This document shows, in pieces, positions 22,201 through 30,414 of a stretch of DNA of 64,000 bases. The first letter of the stretch is position 1; each line of letters starts with the position of its first letter. The stretch is taken from positions 16,306,001-16,370,000 of the forward strand of contig NC_085116.1 of NCBI RefSeq assembly GCF_030269925.1, read 5' to 3'. A program made the position numbers and the translations under genes. Under the pieces are notes generated by a model. The model made no database searches. It worked only from the letters and a program-made list of their open reading frames with translations, and had not been told where the DNA came from. The stretch is from Bombyx mori. Its lineage: Eukaryota; Arthropoda; Insecta; Lepidoptera; Bombycidae.

Positions 22201-25200
22201 CATCCCAAGCGTTTTTTATAGTAAAATCATTTTTTCTTACACTATATTTAATTCAAATTTATTAAAATTTATTTTCTATTTTTTAGTTGGACTTTCTATA
22301 AAAGCGTATGTTTTTAGTTGTTTTTTTAAACTATTATTTATTGTTATCTGTTCAAGTAACTTGTATGTGTGTCAATAATCTGTAGACAAATGATCCCGTA
22401 CTACGCGATGTACGCGACAGCTCCGAGGAGATCACCGAAACCACTCGGAGACCGACTCGGCCTCCGCCTCCGCCAACTGACCCGGTCATCACCGTAACGA
22501 CCCCCACTGACGTCATCACAGCCGTACCTACCATGCCTCCAACCACAATGCCCAGACCCTCGGTACGTATAGAAACTGTTCTGTTGTTAGCTCACATGAT
22601 TAAAGTAAAGATAAAAAAGGAATGGGGGTTGGCAGTTTTTTGTGTTGGCGGTAGGTGATCTGGTGAAGCCCACACGGGTTGCTACCACATCTGTTATTCT
22701 ATGTTATTTGGTCGAGGAAACCGGTTGTCGTGCCGCCGGCGGCCACCGGTCCGGCGTCTTGGAGACAGCGGGATGGTTGTAATAAGCTCTCCGTCGACCC
22801 TGTTCCTTCATCTCGATAACTGACCCTAACTAACCGAGATGGTCGGGGGTTGGACCCCGGCTGTGAGCAGCAGTTTTTAGTAAGGTTCAACTCCCACATA
22901 CTCCCGCGTGGCGAGTTGGGATCCGGTGATTTTCTCCTGTAGAAAAAATAACAGCCAACCGTATTTAACTAGTAAATCGATAAAACTCATTTTATTTACA
23001 GCCAGAAGACCAGCTTCTACAAGTAATGGAAAATCTAGAATCCATCATCAATAACGCATCGTTGGCAGTCTCCCTGGAAACTATTAGCAGTTCGTTTGAT
23101 CAGGTAATTTTGTTGTTAATCTTAACTCTATAAAACCGGGATTGGGGCTGGTGCAATGATTCAATATTCTATATTCAATATTCTATTGATCTTTGATAGG
23201 CTCATTTATTTCTACTGTACCTAATCTTATGTACTTTGCTTTATCCAAAGTCATGCTCTAATACTTGGGCACTCATGAACAATGCCTTCACATTTAGATT
23301 ATAAAACATCATAAATTTACAGGTAGACGGTCTATTATCCGAGGACGACGATCTGGACATACCTGGCGAACTTCTGCATTTGCTGGACAATATTGGTCCT
23401 AGACTAAATTTAGACGGATCAGATGCAGCGACAGTTAGGGAGAACATCGCCCTTGTGGTCGCTAAGGGCGACGAGAGCCTCCCGATGAGAGGCTTGAGGT
23501 TAGCCACCAGAGACACTGATGCTTTTACGGATCATGCCTTTGAGGTTATCAGAGGTGAGGGCAAGATTGACTTTTAAGCATCACTACATGAACCCTCGTT
23601 TTGTGCTTGTTACTCGCACCGAGCGGTGGAGTCGGTAAATTGACTTGGTAAAGTTTTTACTGGCAGATTTTAGTACCGTCAATGTGAGCCGATTGTTGTC
23701 TTCTTAAGTAATTGTCACTTGTCACTTGAAGTAATTTTGGAAGGTAGAAATAATAGCAATTGTATTTTTCTGTTTCTCACAGTGGTGCCGTTAATCCTGG
23801 ATACCTTTTAATGGCAATTGATGTAGTAGGGAAGGATGGAGGATGTGTGCGATGATGTAGGGCCTCCGCTTAAAACCTCGGTTCTATCAGCTCATGTTCG
23901 TCTATAAGCATACAGTTTAAATGTTTGTTCTTACGTGAAGTTCTTAGTTCGGATATTCTTGCCAACGCAAATGAAATTTCAATATTATGTCTGAAAATAG
24001 GCAGCGATAATTATAACGCGATGTACCTGAAAACCTTTTAAAATAATTAACGTTGCGGGGGGTCCACACATTGTAGTTAATAAGCTTTGTATTTTTAGAT
24101 GAAATAAACTCAAGCTTACTCCAACCGGAGCTCAGTGATGTTGTGGTCAAGATACCGGGGTCGGTGTCCGTTTCCAATAGGAGGGTCAGCTTCGTGGTGT
24201 TCAGAACTGACCGCGCCTTCAGAAATCCAGGGTCCGAGTATTCCGTGAACAGCAGAGTCGTCAGCATCAAGATAGGGAACCTGACGCGGTTTCAAAACGA
24301 GGAGGTATGTTTCACATGCTTCATAAACCACCATTGTAATATATCCATCGCTGTGTGATTTTATTGTGACTTGCCATACTTTAAGATTCCAACTTTAGGC
24401 ACCGTCTTAGTCATATGCAAATCCAAACCAGTCGGCTGCATCCATTTTCTAAGGGACTCCTTAAGGCCAAACATCTTCAGTAATGTCGCACATCCTGGTA
24501 TACCCTTAGGGTCCTTAGATCTTTACTGTTGGTAGGACGTTTTGTGAGTCCTCACGGGTAGGTACCACCGCCCTGCTTATTTCTGCCGTGAAGCAGCAAT
24601 GCATTTCGGATTGAAGGGTGGGGAAGCCGTTGTAACTATACTGAGAGCTTAGAACTCGTGTCTCAAGGTACGTGGCGATATTTATGTTGTAGATGACTAT
24701 GGGTTTTGGTAACCACTTAACACCAGGTGGGCCGTGAGCTCGTCGACCCAAATAAGCAATAAAAAAGAGATTATTGAGTCGGTTTAACAACCCTTCTCTT
24801 AATCAACTTTGAAGTATGATTGTAATTTTACTGATGATGTTAATGTTAAAAGCAAGAGTGTCATGATCCTGGGAGACTCCATCGGCTGCAGTGCTATCAA
24901 ACGTCCAACAAATGACTGTCGTTTGTTCCAGTTTATCGACATTTATCTGAATCCAATAGTGGAACTGCCGGGGAGCAAGCAAAAGCGAGTTTGCGCGTAC
25001 TGGGAGTTCCTAGAGGACGGAACAGGGTACTGGTCACAGGACGGATGTGTTCTGATGCGCTCTGAAGATGAAGGGATGCTGGATTACTGCCGATGCACTC
25101 ATCTGACACACTTCGCTGAGATTCTCATACCTAGGACGTCCTTCTCTGACGCCCACGAAAACGCTCTCGAGCTGATCTCTGTGATCGGCTGCTGTGTCTC

Positions 25201-26107
25201 CATTTTAGGGCTGGTCTTGGTCGCCATCACCGCGATCCTCTTCAGGTCCTGGCGCCGGGATTTCACCAACAAAATCTGGCTGCAGCTCTGCCTCGCTATA
25301 TTCATAACCAGCGTCTGCTTCCTCGTCATCGTGTTCGCTGACTTCCTGGAGTACAACATCGCTTGCATGCTGGTCGGGGTTTTGTTGCACTACGCTGTCT
25401 TGGCGTCCTTCTGTTGGATGCTGGTCGCAGCTATCATTTCGTATAGGAAACTGGTGATAGTGTTCTCCAGAGACGCTTCGCACAAGCTGCTGAAGGCGTC
25501 CGCGTTTTCGTGGGGAGCTCCGTGTGCCGTGGTCGGCGTGCTTCTGTCGGTCGCTCCGCACTCGTACGCGGGACAATTCGACGGAGACGTTCGCAGCGGG
25601 GCCTTCTGCTATCCCTCGGGGCTGTCGTTGTGGCTGACGGTGTACGCTCCCATCGCCGTGATGCTGCTGGTGAACTGGACGTTATTCCTCCTGATAGTGC
25701 GCTCCGTGTTCGCTTCCCGAAGGATCCAGAGGCACGGGGACTCGAACGAGGCGCTCCGTTGTGCGTCCGTCTCCTGTCTTCTGGTCTTCTTGTTCGGTCT
25801 GCCGTGGGTCTTCGGTTTGTTCCTGAACAACATCGTCACGGTGTACTTGTTCAACTTGACCGCGACCTTTCAAGGTTTCGTGCTGTTCCTCTTCTTTGTC
25901 CCGGGCAATAAGAAGACCAGGGATCTGTGGTTGAACAAGTTGAAGATCAAGCAGACGCGCAAGGTTCCGGTCACGTCCTCGACGTATACGAATAGGAGCA
26001 CCGGTGGAAACCCTGGCTCCAGGGTAGGGAACACAAGTGTACCTGCGCAATCCAAAGAGACCAAGCCCAGGTCTATGTCTTCCAGTGACGACTCAAGGTT
26101 CTCTTGA
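15534..26107 (+). CDS. Adhesion GPCR with C-type-lectin-like ectodomain (10 coding exons)
   Basis: A class B2 (adhesion) G-protein-coupled receptor of the plasma membrane. Exons: 15534-16274, 16672-16844, 17627-18240, 21159-21349, 21727-21801, 22386-22562, 23002-23103, 23323-23554, 24099-24304, 24932-26107. All junctions are GT-AG and all phases join; total 3,687 nt, 1,228 residues. Order: signal peptide (1-21), C-type-lectin-like module (about 24-160), second lectin-like module (about 170-295), a Cys-containing region with GYYWC, Pro/Thr stalk (about 574-657), GAIN domain (about 658-900) ending in the GPS, then 7TM (about 916-1170) and a Ser/Lys-rich tail. The GPS has the Cys pairs, two Trp and the HL/T cleavage site at 895/896, so autoproteolysis should work. 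Ligand and G protein cannot be told from sequence. No close named homologue is recognised, so no symbol is given. Confidence 0.87.
16672..16844 (+). CDS. aGPCR exon 2: end of second lectin-like module
   Basis: Starts IPRSEWKFSELP and ends VLNLTIDS. Contains WFSVNSS and FYAVICEV, the expected C-terminal strand and last Cys of a lectin fold. Acceptor CATTTTCAG, donor GTAAGT, phase 2 out. Confidence 0.82.
17627..18240 (+). CDS. aGPCR exon 3: central ectodomain
   Basis: About 205 residues. Contains CFTDSV and NGYYWCIH (Cys pair with an Ig-like YWC), then a helical, charged stretch and MKPVYYCPDE near the end. No named domain is certain. Acceptor ATTTTTCAG, donor GTAAGT, phase 1 out. Confidence 0.82.
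18305..18520 (+). mobile_element. Bm1 SINE in aGPCR intron 3 (left arm of inverted pair)
   Basis: Head-truncated plus copy from GGTAGGACCTTTTGTGAGTC to the tail block ACCACTTAACACCAGG. It directly abuts a minus copy. Confidence 0.8.
18519..18662 (-). mobile_element. Bm1 SINE in aGPCR intron 3 (right arm of inverted pair)
   Basis: Starts at TTGAGATATGAGTTCTAAGG and ends GGTCCTACCACTAG; both ends truncated. With the preceding plus copy it makes a back-to-back inverted repeat of about 140 bp per arm. Confidence 0.8.
18925..19112 (-). mobile_element. Bm1 SINE, internally deleted
   Basis: Tail block recognisable (TTGGTGTTAAGTGGTTAAC) then a jump to ACCCGTGCGGTCTCACAAG; about 80 bp of the body is missing. 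Confidence 0.7.
19113..20429. other. aGPCR intron 3, middle
   Basis: No exon-like frame with proper splice sites, RNA gene or clear repeat seen. The minus frame at 19705-20085 is low-complexity and unsupported. Confidence 0.4.
20430..20868 (+). mobile_element. Bm1 SINE, near full length
   Basis: tRNA-like head (CGTGCCCTAAGGGATAAGAC; B-box GTTCGAATCTC), linker (GACTTCCACGGTGAAGGAAT), body and tail block, followed by a T-rich run rather than a clean A tail. It lies in intron 3 next to a Helitron. Confidence 0.88.
20881..21127 (-). mobile_element. Helitron, family A, minus; 31 bp before aGPCR exon 4
   Basis: On the minus strand it starts TCTATACTAATATATAAAT and ends in a GC-rich hairpin region (AGCGAAGCGGACGGGCA) followed by CTAA. 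Flanks are A and T, the A/T insertion site of Helitrons. No protein. The 3' splice acceptor of exon 4 lies only 31 bp beyond its edge. Confidence 0.82.
21159..21349 (+). CDS. aGPCR exon 4
   Basis: Begins GESISNTRCQTRKC and ends LMPTVANLLPDHT; contains WLLTTTSDC, the sort of Cys/Trp segment found before GAIN domains. Acceptor GGTTCTAG, donor GTACTA (weak beyond GT), phase 1 in and 0 out. Phase fits both neighbours exactly. Confidence 0.75.
21447..21640 (+). mobile_element. Bm1 SINE, head-truncated (aGPCR intron 4)
   Basis: Body from GGTGGTAGGACCTCTTGTGA to GGGCTCCAGTAATCACT; the tail block is cut short. A short duplicated piece of body (GCGTTTCGGTCTGAAGGG) lies just upstream at 21425-21442. 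Confidence 0.82.
21727..21801 (+). CDS. aGPCR exon 5 (stalk)
   Basis: 25 codons, FGVLDTESTTPAEGY then Thr/Gln-rich. Acceptor TTTTAG, donor GTAAGT, phase 0 both sides, so it could be skipped without frameshift. Confidence 0.7.
22386..22562 (+). CDS. aGPCR exon 6 (Pro/Thr stalk)
   Basis: 59 codons, rich in Pro and Thr (RPTRPPPPPTDP, PTMPPTTMPRPS), a likely O-glycosylated stalk. Acceptor CTGTAG, donor GTACGT, phase 0 both sides. Codons are GC-rich against an AT-rich intron. Confidence 0.8.
22620..22950. repeat. GC-rich decayed repeat in aGPCR intron 6
   Basis: A GC-rich island in AT-rich intron with GGTCGGGGGTTGGACCCCGG, which resembles a degenerate tRNA-type B-box region. Possibly an old SINE of a second family. 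No coding signal. Confidence 0.3.
23002..23103 (+). CDS. aGPCR exon 7 (start of GAIN)
   Basis: 34 codons, PEDQLLQVMENLESIINN onward; amphipathic helix typical of GAIN subdomain A. Acceptor TTTACAG, donor GTAATT, phase 0. Confidence 0.8.
23323..23554 (+). CDS. aGPCR exon 8 (GAIN)
   Basis: Begins VDGLLSEDDDLDIPGELLHL and ends FTDHAFEVIR. Acceptor ATTTACAG, donor GTGAGG, phase 1 out. Confidence 0.82.
24099..24304 (+). CDS. aGPCR exon 9 (GAIN)
   Basis: Begins with DEINSSLLQPELSDVVV, contains VSFVVFRTDRAF and ends NLTRFQNEE: the beta-strand part of GAIN. Acceptor ATTTTTAG, donor GTATGT, phase 0 out. Confidence 0.82.
24531..24772 (+). mobile_element. Bm1 SINE, head-truncated (aGPCR intron 9)
   Basis: Body from TTGGTAGGACGTTTTGTGAG to tail block and AATAAAAAAG. 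It ends about 160 bp before exon 10. Confidence 0.85.
24932..26107 (+). CDS. aGPCR exon 10: GPS, 7TM and tail
   Basis: 391 residues and stop. The acceptor was chosen at TCGTTTGTTCCAG because it keeps phase 0 and starts FIDIYLNPIVELPG, a normal GAIN end; the open frame further upstream is intron. GPS: CAYWEF, GYWSQDGC, CRCTHLTHF. Seven hydrophobic helices follow (first ALELISVIGCC, last TATFQGFVLFLFFVPG with the helix-8 start KKTRDLW). The ending is Ser/Asp-rich. A possible ATTAAA polyadenylation signal is at 26450. Confidence 0.9.
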   Translation, partial: FIDIYLNPIVELPGSKQKRVCAYWEFLEDGTGYWSQDGCVLMRSEDEGMLDYCRCTHLTHFAEILIPRTSFSDAHENALELISVIGCCVSILGLVLVAITAILFRSWRRDFTNKIWLQLCLAIFITSVCFLVIVFADFLEYNIACMLVGVLLHYAVLASFCWMLVAAIISYRKLVIVFSRDASHKLLKASAFSWGAPCAVVGVLLSVAPHSYAGQFDGDVRSGAFCYPSGLSLWLTVYAPIAVMLLVNWTLFLLIVRSVFASRRIQRHGDSNEALRCASVSCLLVFLFGLPWVFGLFLNNIVTVYLFNLTATFQGFVLFLFFVPGNKKTRDLWLNKLKIKQTRKVPVTSSTYTNRSTGGNPGSRVGNTSVPAQSKETKPRSMSSSDDSRFS

Positions 26108-26480
26108 CGAAGACCGAACTTTATGATGATTAATAAGAAACTGTGGATTTTGTTGAATACCGGTCCGAAGCCGCAGAACTCTGCCTAAATATCGGATATT
26201 TTATCAATATCGGCAAAGAAAAAAAGCTCCCGGTGTCTTCAACGAAGCGTTTTCGAAACTTTTAAGCTCGATTAACTTTTGTGTCTAGTCTGTTTATAAT
26301 TTATTCTGTGTTCAGTAATTAATTTTATTATAATGTAAAAATGAAGTTTATTTTTATTTTCGACGTGAAAACGATACGACTGCATTCCTCAGTGTTTCGG
26401 GGTTTTAAAGACAATTACATATAATATGTCGAGGAGTGAAAGTCTATTTATTAAAGCGACATTTTTACAATTTTACAGGT

Positions 26481-26724
26481 TCTTTTATTGCTTAGATGGG
26501 TGGACGAGCTCACAGCCCACCTGGTGTTAAGTGGTTACTGGAGTCCATAGACATCTACGACGTAAATGCGTCACCCACCTTGAGATATAAGTTCTAAGGT
26601 CTCAAGTATAGTTACAGCGACTGCCCCACCCTTCAAACCGAAACGCATTACTGCTTCACGGCAGAAAGAGGTAGGGGTGGTGGTACCTACCCGCGCGGAC
26701 TCACAAGAGGTCCTACCACCATCA
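26481..26724 (-). mobile_element. Bm1 SINE, head-truncated
   Basis: TTTTATTGCTTAGATGGGTG, tail block, body to GGTCCTACCACCAT. Lies 370 bp after the aGPCR stop, possibly within or just after its 3' UTR. Confidence 0.87.
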
Positions 26725-27114
26725 AAAACAGGTTTGCATTTAAAGCTTAAAATTTATACAAAATATCATAATTATAACAAAAAACTTCTTCAGCTATTTG
26801 AATTTGAATAAACTTAATTGAATTTCAATAATAAACATCGAATTATTGATGCTAATACCAAATAAAACGCACTTTTAATTACAAGTGTCGTTTAAAACAA
26901 ACAGCCTTTCTCCCCTCGATGTAATTGTGTTTGATTACCACTCACCGTTAGACGAGACGTATAACGATCTCAATATGGGAGTGAATTCGGTTAATAAGCC
27001 TATCAAAACTTCGGTTTAATAAGTATTAAGTATTAAATATAATACTTCTATACTAATAATACGAACAGTATTTATTCACAGTATAACATTACTAAGATTT
27101 TCCTCGTGGTGTTC

Positions 27115-27300
27115 CTACGAAGCAGTGATGCGTTCTAGTTTTAAGATAGGAACAGCGGCTGTACAATTGAGACTTATACCTCATGTCTCAAGAAGAATGG
27201 CGGCATTCACGTTGTGATGTCTATGTGCTTCGTTGACCACTTAACACCAGGTGTGATGGGAGCACGTACGCCCGTTTAGGCAATACAAAGGAAAATACAA
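27115..27300 (+). mobile_element. Decayed Bm1 SINE
   Basis: Recognisable by GAAGCAGTGATGCGTTCTAG, CCTCATGTCTCAAG and ACCACTTAACACCAGG, with many substitutions. An older copy. Confidence 0.7.
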
Positions 27301-27597
27301 AGATGCGATGTTTTAAAATATAAATTTTATAGTACTTTTGACGCAGCAACGAACTCGCAAACCACGGGATTTAATATTGAGATTAGTGTACACTGTGGGT
27401 GAAGTATGGGCGTCTCTTACTGACGCGCCGTTTAATATACATATTGGATCTTCAAAATCTCGCGTTTTCTATTGGTTCCATACAAAACTATGTTTTACTA
27501 AGACGGCTTAAGATTGTATATGCAATGAACACTGGCATACAGCATGGATACTACAAAATTGTATGTATTGCATTGTTTTCGGACAAAATTCCCAGAT

Positions 27598-27700
27598 CTT
27601 TTTTGTTATTACACAGTACACTTGTGGCCCATCTGATGGTAAGTGGTTACCGTTCAGCAACGCCAGTACTAGAGTCAAGCCTCTACCTAAAGAAAATTAC
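27598..27700 (-). mobile_element. LINE tail remnant
   Basis: GGCCCATCTGATGGTAAGTG then GGTTACCG: reverse of the tail ending GTAACCACTTACCATCAGATGG, a form shared with the tails at 28000 and 61970. No coding part retained. Confidence 0.5.
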
Positions 27701-27994
27701 ACTTCAAAGTCTAAAGTTGGCTAAATAATGATTCATTAACTATACAATTTCCCTACATAGAGAGAGATACTTAAAACAGGCATGTTTTTTTATGATTGTG
27801 ACTATTTCTATTTTTTAATAGATGTGACATCGAGAGATGACATCTTGATGATTTCTTTAACCCATTAAACTAAATATTTAGATGTCAACACTCAAAAAAA
27901 AAGCCAAAAATATACTAACACGAATCGTAATAAAGGCTATTTTTGCTGAAACAAATAGGACCTTTTGTCAATACGACAATGACCAGATTCTTTT

Positions 27995-28470
27995 TTTTTT
28001 AATTGCCCTTGTAGTTAGACGATCATACGGCCCACCGTGGTTACCGTCGCCCATGCCTACTGTTAAGTACTCCACACGCCTCGTTTGAAGAAGGACATGT
28101 CATAGAATTCGGGCAACATCGTGGAGGCGAGCTCATTCCAAAGCCGGATGGTACGTGGCAAAAAAGATCTCTGGAAACACACTGTAAATGGAAGCAGTGG
28201 CTACATGTAGTAAGATGACTTTACTGACTCTACTTTGGTGGCAGGCGGTGCGATGGTAAAAACGAGATGATAGAATCGTCTCAAACAATTCCTCAGAGCA
28301 CTCTCCATAAAGCATAATATGGTACAAAATACAGAGTGAAGCAAAGTCCCTCCGCAGACCCAGGGGTTCCAAAACCTGTTGTTAGTTCACCACTTTTCTG
28401 TGGTGCAGAGTGGATGATGTACCACCATTCCTGATAGGTCCAAAGCCCGCATTGTATTTCAGGATGAGTG
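27995..28470 (-). mobile_element. Decayed LINE 3' end (RT C-terminus and tail)
   Basis: T-run then GCCC..AGACGATCATACGGCCC (the tail in reverse) and, further in, the C-terminal end of a LINE polyprotein. This tail resembles that of Bm1. Confidence 0.7.
28040..28372 (-). pseudogene. LINE polyprotein C-terminus, frameshifted
   Basis: The frame from 28372 has PLGLRRDFASLCILY, GECSEELFETI and FYHRTACH, a block common at the end of lepidopteran CR1/jockey-type LINE proteins. It breaks before the expected NELP region; the rest lies in another frame toward 28040. No RT core is present. Clade uncertain. Confidence 0.65.
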
Positions 28471-28668
28471 CGTTAAAAATTTTACTAATGGAATTGTTTT
28501 ATATTTTATAGAATCATGATAGAAATCGCGCTGTTTCTTTGACAGTGAGTGCTTGGCTTTATTATGTGTTGTTTATAGCACCTTGCGCGGGGCTGTTGTT
28601 CAAGACGAGCGGACTTACTGACGTAAAAGCCATTTTAGCAAATAAATTAATTATGTTTTTTTTCCCCC

Positions 28669-28751
28669 CGGGATGAAAAGTTCTCTCACCGGGAGAGAAT
28701 CGAGTACTTTTGTCCCGAGTGCCAGGGACTAAAAGCGAACTTTTCATCCCG
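28669..28751. repeat. Fold-back hairpin 1
   Basis: Arms CGGGATGAAAAGTTC (28669-28683) and GAACTTTTCATCCCG (28737-28751) are exact reverse complements. The 53-nt loop holds a smaller stem (TCTCT / AGAGA). Confidence 0.9.
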
Positions 28752-28771
28752 TTTAAAAAAAAATGTATAAA

Positions 28772-28844
28772 CACCTAGGGAGAAAAGTAGAACCCGCGAC
28801 AAAACAATTCGCGGGCGTGAATGTTCTACTTTTCTCCCTCGGTG
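28772..28844. repeat. Fold-back hairpin 2, nested arms
   Basis: 22-bp arms 28772-28793 and 28823-28844 match with one mismatch (core GGGAGAAAAGTAGAAC). Inside lies a second exact 7-bp stem, CCCGCGA and TCGCGGG. Starts 20 bp after hairpin 1. Confidence 0.88.
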
Positions 28845-29361
28845 CGTAATATACTATTTTGTCAGTTTATTTCTGACTTTACTCGGAAACCAACTGTGTA
28901 TTGATTTCGTTCAAGGTTTTATTTTAATGCATACTAAGCCCTAAAGAAATTTGTTCAAAAACTTTAGTCACTGTACCAGAAATCATACATAAAATTTTAA
29001 TTTGACTGAAATTGTATTACTATAAATGTAAGATTCGTAATGTATTAGACGCCACCAAGACTTAATGTTAATGTTTAAAGCAAAGAGGCATTGTTAATAA
29101 TATAAGGCAAAATTAATAAAATAATTTAAAATACAATGTTTTTCAATTTGTTCAATTATTTTCCAGTCTCCCTGCACATAGACATATATACTTGTCGGCG
29201 CGGCGCCAGGGATGGCTAAGCGGTAGTTTCCGTCATCACTCGTATTCGATTGAACTCAGTTTAGTCAATAAAACTTTTGAATAATAATTATTGAAACTCA
29301 ACACACACAACTTTCACAATAACAAGGTAAACCGACAGTTTCGTTCCACATACCGACAGAC

Positions 29362-29388
29362 CGACTGACTGACTGACTGACTGACTGC
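29362..29388. repeat. (ACTG)n microsatellite
   Basis: Six near-perfect ACTG units; nothing else nearby. Confidence 0.9.
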
Positions 29389-29445
29389 CAGAGACTCACT
29401 AACTGAGACGGATGGAATGACTGTCTGACACGGAATGCCACGACT

Positions 29446-29645
29446 TTTTTTTCCTACCTAAGCTGGTAGCCTTGAGAGGCTATTCCAGCGTAACCCTAAC
29501 TAGTAGGTGAGCTCACGGGGCTCAAACCTGACGACTTGCTAACACGAACCCTAGCAAGAGCCGTGCTTTGCAGAATCTACCACCGGATCGGAAGCGCGAC
29601 CCACTGAGAAGATCCGGCGAGAAACTCAGTGGGCTGTGTCTGAGA
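29446..29645 (-). mobile_element. Jockey LINE 3' end fragment
   Basis: T-run, CCTACC, GGTAGCC, then AGCAAGAGC and the conserved block with hairpin CCCACTGAG / CTCAGTGGG (29600-29633). About 200 bp; 5'-truncated right after the hairpin. Confidence 0.8.
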
Positions 29646-30158
29646 GCTAAAGCCACGACTCTGTCCATGTACCGCCATTTTATACTGTGGCGTTACGGAG
29701 TCTACCCCACATTTTTGTGATATTTATCAAAACAACATTTCATCATTTAAAATAATAGTCAAAACCACCAATAAGTCTCAGCAGTTAGTAATAGGAAAGA
29801 ATGTTTCAATAGATAGCGTCTTGGTTATGCCTCTGACAATTATACACAAATGCCCATAAAGGCAATTAAAAAAGAACAATTGAGAAAAACCTCATTTACG
29901 GATTGGTAATAAAAATTATTTGGTCACATGCCACATTCGTCCACACAAATATATTGAAAGTTGAAATTAATTTAATTTTTATAAATCTAAACTATAAGTT
30001 TAGTTGTTAAGTTGAAATTAGATGTTACTTCTCTAATATTGGCCTTTCAGGTTTTTTTCGAGGGTAAAACATGAACATAAATACCTTTATGTTAGTAAAT
30101 TAACAATTACGACAAAGGTTTTAGTGTTTTTATGGCTAATACTTTTACTACAATTCAT
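29646..30158. other. AT-rich intergenic stretch
   Basis: No gene or clear repeat seen before the LINE target site at 30159. Confidence 0.5.
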
Positions 30159-30169
30159 TATAATTTATG

Positions 30170-30414
30170 TTTTTTTTTTTTTTTTTGTGATTGAAAGTTT
30201 ACTGGTGGCCCGAAGGCCTTTCCAGTTTCACCAGGACAGGTGGGCGAGCAAAGGCTCAGCCAAGAGGGGTGGGATTTGCTAAAAACTGCCCGAGCGCCTC
30301 CGAAGGAGACCTAACAACTCAAGAGCAATTGTTTCGCGAATGAATCTACTACCGGATCGGAATCGCGACCCGCTGAGAAGATCCGGCGAGAAACTCAGCG
30401 GGCTGATGCATGGG
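30170..30414 (-). promoter_or_regulatory. LINE copy 2 3' UTR with conserved hairpin
   Basis: Same layout as in copy 1. Stem CCCGCTGAG / CTCAGCGGG at 30369-30402 with a 16-nt loop, about 12 bp after the stop codon in sense direction. Likely RT recognition structure (inferred). Confidence 0.7.

Noticed and set aside
24809..24931. Upstream extension of GPCR exon 10
   Set aside because: Open frame but not GAIN-like; a good phase-0 acceptor at 24931 joins exon 9 to FIDIYLNPIV.
25205..26064. Minus-strand frames opposite the GPCR last exon
   Set aside because: Mirror frames in GC-rich coding DNA; the plus strand has seven helices and a GPS.
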